Of a stretch of 64,000 nucleotides of DNA, positions 18,205-26,961 are shown piece by piece; positions within the stretch are counted from its first letter, which is position 1; each line of letters begins with the position of its first letter. The translations under genes and the position numbers were made by a program. Below the pieces are notes generated by a model. It saw only the letters and a list, made by a program, of their open reading frames with translations, did not search any database and had not been told where the DNA came from. This DNA comes from Tritrichomonas musculus (Eukaryota > Parabasalia > Tritrichomonadida > Tritrichomonadidae): contig JAPFFF010000010.1 of the NCBI GenBank assembly GCA_039105265.1, positions 5,704,001 through 5,768,000 on the forward strand. The letters run 5' to 3'.

Positions 18205-19665
18205 ATGCATAATGATAATCTTCCCAGGCAGAATAGCGCCTGGAGAGGATTTAAAGCATACAGACTTATACAATTCTATGCATATATTTCAAATCGTACA
18301 TTGTTTGGTTCAACGCATGTTTCTATTGATCATAAAATCGCTGATATCAATTCAAAACCTTCTTCAAGCCAAGTAATTATTACTCCAATCGAAAATATAT
18401 CTGTCTCAAAAATATCTTCTCATATACATGTTTCATCGCCAATCGTTTTTATTCTTCCTCATAAGCCCATTGATACAAATTTGATTGAATATTACTTGAT
18501 TAACTCAGCTCACAAATCTTCGATATACTTTACAAATGATATTAAAAAAATTCCTAGTAATTACTCTTTTTTGAAAACTCTTCAAATGCAAACGAACTCA
18601 ATAAAGCAAAATACAGTTTTACATAATATAATTGGAACGATTAATCTTTCTAAAAATAAAGAACAAAATGTAATTTTAATAACTGCATCATACGACACAT
18701 TTTCAGCTGCGCCATCTTTGCATGTTGGGGCTAGTAATGGGATTTCAGTCGCATCTTTTTTGGAGATAATTCACATACTCTCAAAGCACTATTTGCCTCA
18801 AAATTATGCCTTTGTTTTTGCAATGACTGGTGGAAGATTTTGTGGAATGGAAGGAATTCAACATTTTCTCGAAAATAATAAAATTAAGTTTGACTTTGCC
18901 ATTTCAATTGAATCGATATTTACACCAATTCTACATGGTCATCTTGGTATGAAGTTTGAAAATACAAATTTTCAAAAGAAACTGAATATAGATTCTATAA
19001 AGAGCTCATGTAATTATAATTTAAAGGAGCATTGTTTTCAAAAGTTTTTATTTAATTTAAAGAGAACTTTAGACCAAGTAAATATTCCTCTTGAAATCAA
19101 ATTAAGTGATTCTCAATTTTCACAATTAATCTTTAATCATTTTCAAATTCCATCAGTTGCAATTAGTGGAGGACCACTTTATTCTTCATTGACTGATAAT
19201 TTTCTTAATGTTAGTCGCTCTGATAATTTCACGTGGGCTTTCTCTGAAGCACTTTTTAGAACAATGTACGATCTGCCAATCATTTATGAAGTTGTTGATA
19301 AAAAGATTGTCAATACCTCATTCTGGGCCAATTCAATTGGGAATACGCCTCGTTTAGCCCCTTTTATTGATAAATCTTTACCTGAGGTCTTCAGATCATG
19401 GATGAATTCATTTACAGACGAAATTTTTATTGAAGAATGGGAATCAAAAAATTGCTACATTCCTTACTCTTCAACAGATTGTATATTGAAATTTTACAAC
19501 CCTATACCAAAAAACATACAGTTTGTACTCATCATTATATCAATATTATATGGATTATGTATATACTTTATTATTGCTGGATGTAGTTCTTTTCATTCAA
19601 TATATCGGAATATGTGGTCATGCATAACGCGTCCATTTTGTTTTCATGTCAGAAAGAGAAATTAA
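18205..19665 (+). CDS. Nicalin-like ER membrane protein
   Basis: 486 residues. FKAYRLIQFYAYISNRTLFGS (residues 16-36) and VILITASYDTFSAAPSLHVGASNGISVASFLEIIHIL (156-192), followed by YAFVFAMTGGRFCGMEGIQHFLEN, align in order with nicalin (AHYDAFGVAPWLSLGADSNG..., LFFASGGGKFNYQGTKRWLE). A single hydrophobic segment near residues 438-460 with a short basic tail matches the C-terminal anchor. Nicalin is an aminopeptidase-fold protein without the usual metal ligands that works with NOMO/TMEM147 at the ER translocon. Unlike animal nicalin, no signal peptide is visible at the N-terminus (MHNDNLPRQNSAWRG), so the first exon or start may be missed, or insertion uses only the tail. Confidence 0.7.
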   Translation: MHNDNLPRQNSAWRGFKAYRLIQFYAYISNRTLFGSTHVSIDHKIADINSKPSSSQVIITPIENISVSKISSHIHVSSPIVFILPHKPIDTNLIEYYLINSAHKSSIYFTNDIKKIPSNYSFLKTLQMQTNSIKQNTVLHNIIGTINLSKNKEQNVILITASYDTFSAAPSLHVGASNGISVASFLEIIHILSKHYLPQNYAFVFAMTGGRFCGMEGIQHFLENNKIKFDFAISIESIFTPILHGHLGMKFENTNFQKKLNIDSIKSSCNYNLKEHCFQKFLFNLKRTLDQVNIPLEIKLSDSQFSQLIFNHFQIPSVAISGGPLYSSLTDNFLNVSRSDNFTWAFSEALFRTMYDLPIIYEVVDKKIVNTSFWANSIGNTPRLAPFIDKSLPEVFRSWMNSFTDEIFIEEWESKNCYIPYSSTDCILKFYNPIPKNIQFVLIIISILYGLCIYFIIAGCSSFHSIYRNMWSCITRPFCFHVRKRN

Positions 19666-19848
19666 TTTAAAATTAATTTGATGTTTTGAAATATTAAAAA
19701 AAATAACGATTGTTTATATGTATATGTTTATATACATATATAAAATTTTATTATTGAGTCTGTTTTTAATGTAATTTTCGAATAAAAGTTTTTTGCAAAA
19801 ATTTGTTTTATGTTTTTAGCTATTCGAAGGTCAAATTTGGCCAAAACC

Positions 19849-19850
<2 letters not shown>

Positions 19851-19884
<34 letters not shown>
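19851..19884. repeat. Homopolymer of 34 T
   Basis: An unbroken run of 34 T, the longest in the window. It could be the poly(A) mark of a reverse-transcribed sequence on the minus strand or simple slippage; no gene body precedes it in either direction. Length is likely to vary between reads. Confidence 0.9.
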
Positions 19885-19885
<1 letters not shown>

Positions 19886-20344
19886 TTGACATTTTCTTAA
19901 GTAATTGCAAATTAACACATTCAATTGTGGTTGCATTAAGAGATCCTTTTTGAAATGAGTCTCCTTTAACAATTATTTTTAGATTTATCATCTTTCTAGA
20001 AGATACTTTGTATAGTATATGTTTTGGGATGAGGAAAAAAATTCCAAGTTTTTTTTACCCGAGCTTTTCTTCAACTATAGCAAGAACAAAATGATAAAAA
20101 ACGCGTTAATACTTTAAATTTAATAAGTTTTCTTGACATGTGAAATAAAAAACGCTTTAATCCAAAGTTTTTTGTTCCAAAAGTTTATTTTTCTCCTCCA
20201 TTCAAGCCACCTAATTAATTATTTTTGTTCTGAAAAATTTATATAGATCTTCAATACTAAAATGGCTATATTGAAGTTAAGAACAATATTGACCAAGTGC
20301 TTCATTAAAAAAAAAAAAAAATCAAAAGTTTCATTAAATTGCTA

Positions 20345-20366
20345 TTAAGGTCAATATTGACCTTAA
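20345..20366. repeat. 22-bp perfect palindrome
   Basis: Each half reads TTAAGGTCAAT and its exact complement follows with no spacer. A partial related sequence (AACAATATTGACC) lies at about 20283-20295. It is 69 bp past the 3' end of the coiled-coil gene. It has TTAA at both ends like the MITEs of this window, but there is too little to call it one. Confidence 0.6.
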
Positions 20367-20434
20367 CTGTTGTTGTCGATAAAAAGAGTGGGGAAAAAAA
20401 TAAAATAGAAAATTTCTAAAAAAAATAAAAACAT

Positions 20435-23400
20435 TTATTCTAACATGGAATAAGATTCAATTTCTTTTTTGAGATTAATAATCTGCAATTTTGTTTGAGC
20501 AACACTTCCGCCTTTTTTAATCAAAGATTTCACTGCACTGAGTAAATCGTTTAATCCCTTATTTTCATCACTTTTTGTAGGATCATTATTTTTATTTATA
20601 CAATTAAAAAACTGGTTTGACTTGTCTTTAATAACAGCCAAAATTTCTGACACTTTTCTGCATTCAATTATAACCTCAGCAAGTTTTGTTACAGAGTCTT
20701 CATCATTATCAATTTGGTGTTTTAATAAATAATCAGTATCATCTTCACTTTCACTCTCACTTTCATCATTGTCAAAATTATTTTTATTTCGATTAATTTG
20801 TACTGTTTTTGTGAGTATTGAAAAAGTGGAACTAACTTTTTTTTCAAGTGCAGCTGCTTTATTTTCAGCTTCCAAGTTAAATTTCGAAGCTTGTTCAAGA
20901 ACTTCTAATAATTTTGGAATTTCTTTTCTTCCGCGGATTTTAATTTTTCGTTTTGCATGAAGTTTTTCTTGAACTTTTGTATTGCCAATTCGATCAATCT
21001 CCATCATAACGTTTGTGTATTGCTCTTGGATATCGTCGAGTTGCATATCAATTTTGTATCTAGCGGCGGTATCAAGATCGTTTGAATAATTTTTTTGGAC
21101 AGCGAAATATTTAATTAAAAGATCTCTAGATTTTTCTTTAAGTTGTTCGTAAATATCGAATGATTTCCGTTTACAGTTTCCACTTTCTGATTCATTTTCA
21201 TTATTATCTCTTTTATTTGAGTTTTTGCTTTGAATAAGCGAAAGTCTAGAAATTTGATTGATCAACCGTTTATTTTTTAATTCAATTTCTACAATTTCTT
21301 CTTTCATTCTCACTACATTTGATTTCATTGAATAAAATATATTATATAATGATGAAAAAGTTGAAGATTGACGAACTTTTTTAACATTTTCTTCTAATTT
21401 TTCAACATTTTTAGATAATTGTTTTTTACCATTGAACTCTATCACATTGAAGAAAGAAGAAGCACTTTTCTGTTCAATTGGATTTGGAAGAACGCACATC
21501 TGTTCGTATAATAACGAAAGATGCTTGTTTCCTCGTGCTGTCATTTGCGAGTTCATTTGAAGCTTGAAGAACGCGTCATGAAGCTCTTCATTTGAAATCG
21601 AAAAATCACCTTCACTATTAAAACTATTAAAACTATTAAAACTACTATTATTACTATTATTAATATTATTATTATTGTTTGTCTTTTGTAAGACAGGAAT
21701 TCTTGTTTGTCTTTGTTTGAGTTTTTGAGAGTGAAATTTCGGTTTCTGTTGAATTTTCTTTTGCTTTAAATAACTCTTGTTTATGTAAGAAGAGTTGTTT
21801 AAGTTTGGCTTGGTTGGTACGTTTTCTTGTGTGTCACTTTTTCTATCGTCCTCACAAAAATTATTGTTGGCGGTTTCGATCACTTTGATCATTATTTCCC
21901 GCTGGTTTCTGTTCTCATTTATTTGTGATTGTAAACGGTCGAGCTTTATTTTCAATGATTCACATGATCGTCTCAAATTTGGGTTGTCAAAACTTGCTGT
22001 CTCGTCTTCTGCCTCGATTCCATTTTTTATTCTTAAAGCCTGTTCGCATTCTTCATCGAGTGATTGAGTACTTGATGTCACAATTGCGATCAGATCGCGC
22101 ATGTATTCAACGTTGACTCTCAATTCGTCGCTATCGTAATTTGAATCATTCAAATTTGACCTAAGATGGTCAATTTCATTTTTTAAGCTATTTATTTGTG
22201 TTAAATATTGATCTTTCTCTATTTTTTGCTTTAGTGTTTTGTGTTGTTCCTTGAGTCTATCGTTCTTGTGATTGAGAATGTCAAGAGTTTTCATCATTCG
22301 CGCTTCTTCATTATTTTTAGAACGTATTTGAGAACCAAATGAATTAACACTATTCAAATTTGTATTCAAATTCATATTCAAATTTGTTTGATTTTTTGAA
22401 CTTTTTCTTAATAAGTCGTTATTTTGTGTTTTATTGAACTTTTTGTTAAGCTGATCATATCGGGTTTGTGATATTTTGAACGTCTTCGGTTTCATGGGTA
22501 CATTTGTGGTTTCATTGTCAGATTCACTTAATTTGCCATTTGATATTTGATACATGTCATCATTATGCATGTGCGTATCAAGTGAATTTTTTTGATCTTC
22601 TTCATCATCGCTCTTGCTGCTCTTTTTGGAGTTTGAATAATTGTTGTTTTTCCCATTTTGATCGATTTTTGGTAGAAATTTTTTGTGTGAAAAATCTGGA
22701 AGTGAAATTATCGAGTTTTCACTTTTTCTACGTCGTAAATTTGGTTTGATATTTGATCCTTCATTCTTTTTTTCTATGTGGTTTGCGTTATAGCGTCCTA
22801 AAGTTTTTTGAGATAGAGGAGAACTAAGAGAATTACTTCTTTTCTTACTTTTTGGTATTTTTGACGTTGAACTTGTTGAATTCTCTTGTTTCAATGAACT
22901 AGATAAAATTGGTATATGTGAATTCCTTTGATTTTTTTTTAATGAAGGATATTTCGAATTATAGATTTTAACAAAAATTGCTGTCGTATGATTAATTTGA
23001 GTTAAAAAATTTTGCTGAATGTCTTCAAGATTTAGAATTGAATTGGAACAATTAATTATATTATTAATTGGTTTCAGAGCTGATTTAATAAAAAAATTTA
23101 TTGTTTTTTGATCACTTGAAATGCATTGGAAAAAAGGTAAATAATTAGAACTAAGTGAATTCGTAAAGCGATCAAATAAGTTTGAAGATTCAGATATAAT
23201 TCTCAATTTTCCATTTCCAGCTTGGTTCATTTTTGAATATAAGTTATCTAAATCATTTTGAATATTTTTATAAGTCATTAGTATCTTTTTATTAATCTGT
23301 TTATGATCTGAATTTAATCTATTATATATATCATTAATTTGTTTGCGGCATTGCTCTATTTGTTCATTGATGTAAATTGAGCACCTTAATGCAAATGGAT

Positions 23401-23698
23401 CACTCAAATATTTTGAAATTGAATCTGAAATATTGTTCCAAACTTGTAAAAAGTTTGAATTATCGATCGATAATTTCGAAATCTGGGAAGTATAATTAGA
23501 TAATTTTTCTTCTGGAATAAATAAATTTGGCAATTGTTGAATGATTTTATTTTTTGTTTCATTAAAATGATATAAATTTGATCTAATTTCGTTATTATTT
23601 CTTCGTTTACTTAAAATGGAATTATCTATTGTTCTTGTTTTTCTGGGCTTATTTTCGGATAAAATGGGAGATTGTTTTTTCGGAGTATGTATACTCAT
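20435..23698 (-). CDS. Large coiled-coil protein
   Basis: 1087 residues from the ATG at 23698 (MSIHTPKKQSPILSENKPRK). This start directly follows an initiator-like TCATC, and no ATG lies further upstream in frame. The first 280 residues are helical with few charged patches. Residues about 280-420 are Ser/Lys/Asn-rich and disordered. Coiled coils follow at roughly 475-640, 730-900 and 960-1087. A run of Asn and repeated FNS triplets (near residue 690) comes from simple-sequence DNA around 21625-21680. I recognise no domain. Length and composition suggest a structural or basal-body protein, which is inference only. Confidence 0.8.
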   Translation of the reverse strand: MSIHTPKKQSPILSENKPRKTRTIDNSILSKRRNNNEIRSNLYHFNETKNKIIQQLPNLFIPEEKLSNYTSQISKLSIDNSNFLQVWNNISDSISKYLSDPFALRCSIYINEQIEQCRKQINDIYNRLNSDHKQINKKILMTYKNIQNDLDNLYSKMNQAGNGKLRIISESSNLFDRFTNSLSSNYLPFFQCISSDQKTINFFIKSALKPINNIINCSNSILNLEDIQQNFLTQINHTTAIFVKIYNSKYPSLKKNQRNSHIPILSSSLKQENSTSSTSKIPKSKKRSNSLSSPLSQKTLGRYNANHIEKKNEGSNIKPNLRRRKSENSIISLPDFSHKKFLPKIDQNGKNNNYSNSKKSSKSDDEEDQKNSLDTHMHNDDMYQISNGKLSESDNETTNVPMKPKTFKISQTRYDQLNKKFNKTQNNDLLRKSSKNQTNLNMNLNTNLNSVNSFGSQIRSKNNEEARMMKTLDILNHKNDRLKEQHKTLKQKIEKDQYLTQINSLKNEIDHLRSNLNDSNYDSDELRVNVEYMRDLIAIVTSSTQSLDEECEQALRIKNGIEAEDETASFDNPNLRRSCESLKIKLDRLQSQINENRNQREIMIKVIETANNNFCEDDRKSDTQENVPTKPNLNNSSYINKSYLKQKKIQQKPKFHSQKLKQRQTRIPVLQKTNNNNNINNSNNSSFNSFNSFNSEGDFSISNEELHDAFFKLQMNSQMTARGNKHLSLLYEQMCVLPNPIEQKSASSFFNVIEFNGKKQLSKNVEKLEENVKKVRQSSTFSSLYNIFYSMKSNVVRMKEEIVEIELKNKRLINQISRLSLIQSKNSNKRDNNENESESGNCKRKSFDIYEQLKEKSRDLLIKYFAVQKNYSNDLDTAARYKIDMQLDDIQEQYTNVMMEIDRIGNTKVQEKLHAKRKIKIRGRKEIPKLLEVLEQASKFNLEAENKAAALEKKVSSTFSILTKTVQINRNKNNFDNDESESESEDDTDYLLKHQIDNDEDSVTKLAEVIIECRKVSEILAVIKDKSNQFFNCINKNNDPTKSDENKGLNDLLSAVKSLIKKGGSVAQTKLQIINLKKEIESYSMLE

Positions 23699-23703
23699 GA
23701 TGA
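23699..23703 (-). promoter_or_regulatory. Initiator-like TCATC touching the start codon
   Basis: On the minus strand TCATC is immediately followed by ATG (23698). If transcription starts at its A, the leader is only 3 nt. This position supports the chosen start. Confidence 0.4.
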
Positions 23704-24398
23704 AAAACAATTCTGAACCTTTTTAAGAAATTTTTGAATTAAAAAAACTTCTTTTGAAAGCTTTTTATTTATAAACGAGATTTTATTATTTCTCAATTTT
23801 TTTCAATGTGTTCGAATTTGATTAAAACAGCATCATCTTATCTTTATTTCTATTTTTTAATTTTTCAAAATCTGCATTTTATCTTGTTGTTTTCAATATA
23901 CTAATCTTCTTATCAATTAGATTTTTTCGGAAATGTTGTTCTATTTTAGAACATTTCCGAATGAAAAAATAAGTTTTATTTGAGCATAAATTTTAAATTT
24001 AAATAGTAATATTAACCCAGAATGATTATCAAAATTACGAGAATGCAATCTTTTTTCTTTTGAATTAAATGAAAGAAAACTTTAACATATATATGTATAG
24101 ATTGATTCTCAATGGCCTTTGAATTTATGTGCTTCTTTCTTATATTGCAATGGTAGAGATTTTAAGGTGAGCACTGAACTTAAAAATACAAATAAACATT
24201 TAAAATTTTTTATTTATGTGTATTTCATTGCATTTCATTTAAGCAATTGTTAATTATTTACCTATGAAGAAAATGCTTAAATATAAATTTTTAAAAAGTG
24301 CATATAAAAATATCATTTAAAACAATTGCATGCAATCAGAATTTGTCTTCCACATATAGTTATTCATCGCAATTTTGATATAAAAATCCCGCCAAATA
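23704..24398. other. AT-rich gene-free stretch
   Basis: Upstream region of the large coiled-coil gene, about 700 bp; no gene is seen. It leads into two adjacent non-autonomous elements. Confidence 0.5.
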
Positions 24399-24782
24399 TT
24401 GCCCTTCGGAGGTTTTAAAAATTACGTTCTGTTCAAACTTTTTCAATAAATTAGACCAAGAAAAAAAATCAATCACGTTTTACGATTACGTCTACGTGAA
24501 AATAATTGGAATACGACTTTTTAGAAAAAGTTAATAAAAAGTTGTATTTGAAAAATAAACATATTTATTTTTAAATATAAATATTTTATCCTTTCAAATT
24601 TGAGAACTCTAGCTTAGAGGGTAAATTAATTTGTGGCTAAAGTATTGAGTTCGAAACTAATCCTCTTTGCTTTTTTTTATATTTATATAAATAATGTAAC
24701 TACGTTTCATTTCGGCAATTTTTACATTTTAATACGTCTTTTCATTGAATTTTATAAAATTCAAATTACGTCCGAAGGGTAA
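24399..24782. mobile_element. MITE with TTRCCCTTCGG ends and perfect 8-bp target duplication
   Basis: Left end TTGCCCTTCGGAGG, right end (reverse complement) TTACCCTTCGGACG. GCCAAATA flanks it directly on both sides (24391-24398 and 24783-24790), a perfect 8-bp target duplication as made by hAT transposases. It is 384 bp long with no open frame. Its left end resembles the right end of 7549-7700. It contains a short tRNA-like stretch. Confidence 0.75.
24606..24660 (+). other. Weak tRNA-like stretch
   Basis: TAGCTTAGAGG resembles a tRNA A box and GAGTTCGAAAC a poor B box about 45 nt later, but stems do not pair well. It shares a TTCGA...ATCCTC end with the better relic at 52331-52405. At most this is a decayed tRNA-derived sequence. 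Confidence 0.15.
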
Positions 24783-24898
24783 GCCAAATAACCTGAAATA
24801 GTTTAAATTTCGATGTTTTAAATTTATTTTTGTATAATATAAATTACTAGAATAAACAATTATTTTTGTTTTCTTTTTTTTTCATTTTTTAAAGAAGA

Positions 24899-26476
24899 TA
24901 TAGTGTATAGACAAAAAAAAATTAATGGACAAAAACAACTTAATTTGCTTTAGAAATATATTTTTGCCTTGAAAATTTGTACAAATATACTTCATCATCT
25001 AATAATAAAAATATTCTATTTTCAAGCATTTTCTTTGAGTTTTTAATTATCATATATTTTTTAACATTTCTATAAATGAGTTCTTAAAACAGATTTTACC
25101 CACTTTATAAATAATAAATATTATATTAAATATTTTTTTAAAGTAATATAAGAATAAGAACTAAATAATTTTAGGATATAACAATTTTTAATTTTTTTAT
25201 TTTTTATCAAAAAGTTTTCATTTAACCTTTTTATATCATTTTTAGAATTTTTTTTCAACAAAATCCTAAATAATGGAGTTTTGATCAAACTAATAGAATT
25301 TTTGATATATATTTTTAAACCTAATTTTATTTATATAAAAAAAATGGGAAAATCTTCATTATTTAAGATAAATAATATCAAAAAGTGACCTCTTTATTTT
25401 TGCAAATCTAATGCATATTTATATTGTTATCAGTATATAAAACATAATAAATGATAAGGATATCACAAATAGCTTTTTGAAAGAGGAAAAAATCTAATTA
25501 AAGTCAACTTTTTTAAGAATTTTTGTAAAATGGTTCTTTTACATAAATTGGTTAAAGAAAATGAAAATCTATTATTTTTATTTGATTTTATATTAGATGA
25601 ATATAAACTATTTTTTAAAAATCATATCATATTTTTATGCAAATATTGACTTTGATTGCAATTTTCATTTTATTGAAAAAAAGATGAATAATTCAATTTG
25701 AAGAAATGTTATCAATGATTCAATCTAATATTTTTTAAAAGCATGAATTAAGTGTTTTACCTATAGCAAAAAATTTAAGATTGCCTAAATATTTCCCAAA
25801 ATAAAATGAAATTTCTGTTTTTTAATTTTTTGATATTATTTTAACAATACCTCAACTTTGAAATCTTAAAGTCCATTTAAAAAACAAATTATTAAATAAT
25901 AAATATGTTTTGCAGATTTTTGTCCCAAAAAAAGATAAGAATCAGAGTTTTTTTGATAATCGAAAATAATAATGACTTTTAAAAAATTCGATCCCGTTTA
26001 AAGTTAGTTTCATAATTTCTATGTTTTTAAGATTAATATCAATAATGTAATGAATTATTTGTAAATCAATAAATATCTATGAAGATAATAAAATTTTTAT
26101 CTATTAAAAAAATTGATTTAACCGAAAATAATAAAACACCTTTTTTCAATTTATATTTTGATTTTTAATTATTTTATCTGACAATAATTATGAGCATCAT
26201 GTGTCAATTAATAATTCAACTTTTAATTCCATTTTAATCAATTACTTATGGAGATAATAGTAAAAAATAAGTTTTTCTTATTATGAAATTAATAACAGAT
26301 CTAATCAAGTAATTAAAGAAATAATCATTAAAATAAAATATATAATACATATAAAATAATATTATTAAATTATAATTTAAACCACTTAAATATTCAAGAA
26401 AATAAATCAACTTTTTATGTGGAGGTGAAGTGAAAGTCGTTTTTGTCCATTAATTTTTTTTTGTCTATACACTATA
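24899..26476. mobile_element. Non-coding 1.58-kb element with 40-bp inverted ends and TA flanks
   Basis: The left end (TATAGTGTATAGAC, nine A, TTAATGGACAAAAAC) and the right end are inverted copies over about 44 bp with one or two differences. The ends are bordered by TA (24899-24900 and 26475-26476), the target site of Tc1/mariner elements. The length would fit a mariner, but no open frame longer than about 60 codons exists inside, so it is a non-autonomous or fully decayed copy. The interior is extremely AT-rich. The ends are better preserved than expected for such an eroded interior. Confidence 0.65.
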
Positions 26477-26961
26477 AGTTTATTTCAATCTCCTTTTCAT
26501 ATCAATCATACGTTTATTTATTCAAATTCTTTAAAAAAACAAAGCGATATTAAAGCAATTTACTTGCATACTAATTGTATTATTGATGATTTCTTGTAAA
26601 AACAATTGAAAAATAAAAATAATGAAAAAACTTTTCAATTAGATGACGATTTAATATTGAGATTGAAATGATCGTTATTAAATGCCAAAAAAAAAAAAAA
26701 TTGAATTTATGTTTTTTAAATTCTGCATTCAATTTGATGTAAAAAGTAATATTGATAAAAAAGCTGAATTAAAAAATATTTATTCGCCTTATTTGATTTT
26801 TAATGATTTACTGACGAGTAATAAAAGAATTAAGATGCAATTTGGATAATGATGTTTGATGTATTTCAAGTTAAAAATGATCTTATTGATTTGTTTTCTA
26901 TTTGAAAATTCAATTAAATATTCAAAAATTGATCAATTGATCCATATTATATTTCATCAAG
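26477..26961. other. AT-rich upstream region
   Basis: About 485 bp between the 1.58-kb element and the SAPS-domain gene. Nothing is seen apart from A-runs and the initiator at its end. Confidence 0.5.
26954..26958 (+). promoter_or_regulatory. Initiator-like TCATC
   Basis: TCATC with its A at 26956, 6 nt before the ATG at 26962. Confidence 0.45.

Larger units (their letters stand above)
19666..20434. other. Intergenic spacer with long T-run and palindrome
   Basis: About 770 bp between the nicalin-like gene and the convergent coiled-coil gene. It contains a 34-T run (19851-19884), a 14-A run near 20308 and a 22-bp perfect palindrome. An 87-codon frame across the T-run is poly-Lys and not a gene. 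Confidence 0.6.

Noticed and set aside
19728-19991. An 87-codon open frame on the minus strand
   Set aside because: Its core is a lysine run created by the 34-T homopolymer; composition elsewhere is random for AT-rich DNA.
24606-24660. A tRNA gene suggested by an A-box-like and a TTCGAA string
   Set aside because: The acceptor and T stems do not pair, and it lies inside a MITE; kept only as a very weak relic.
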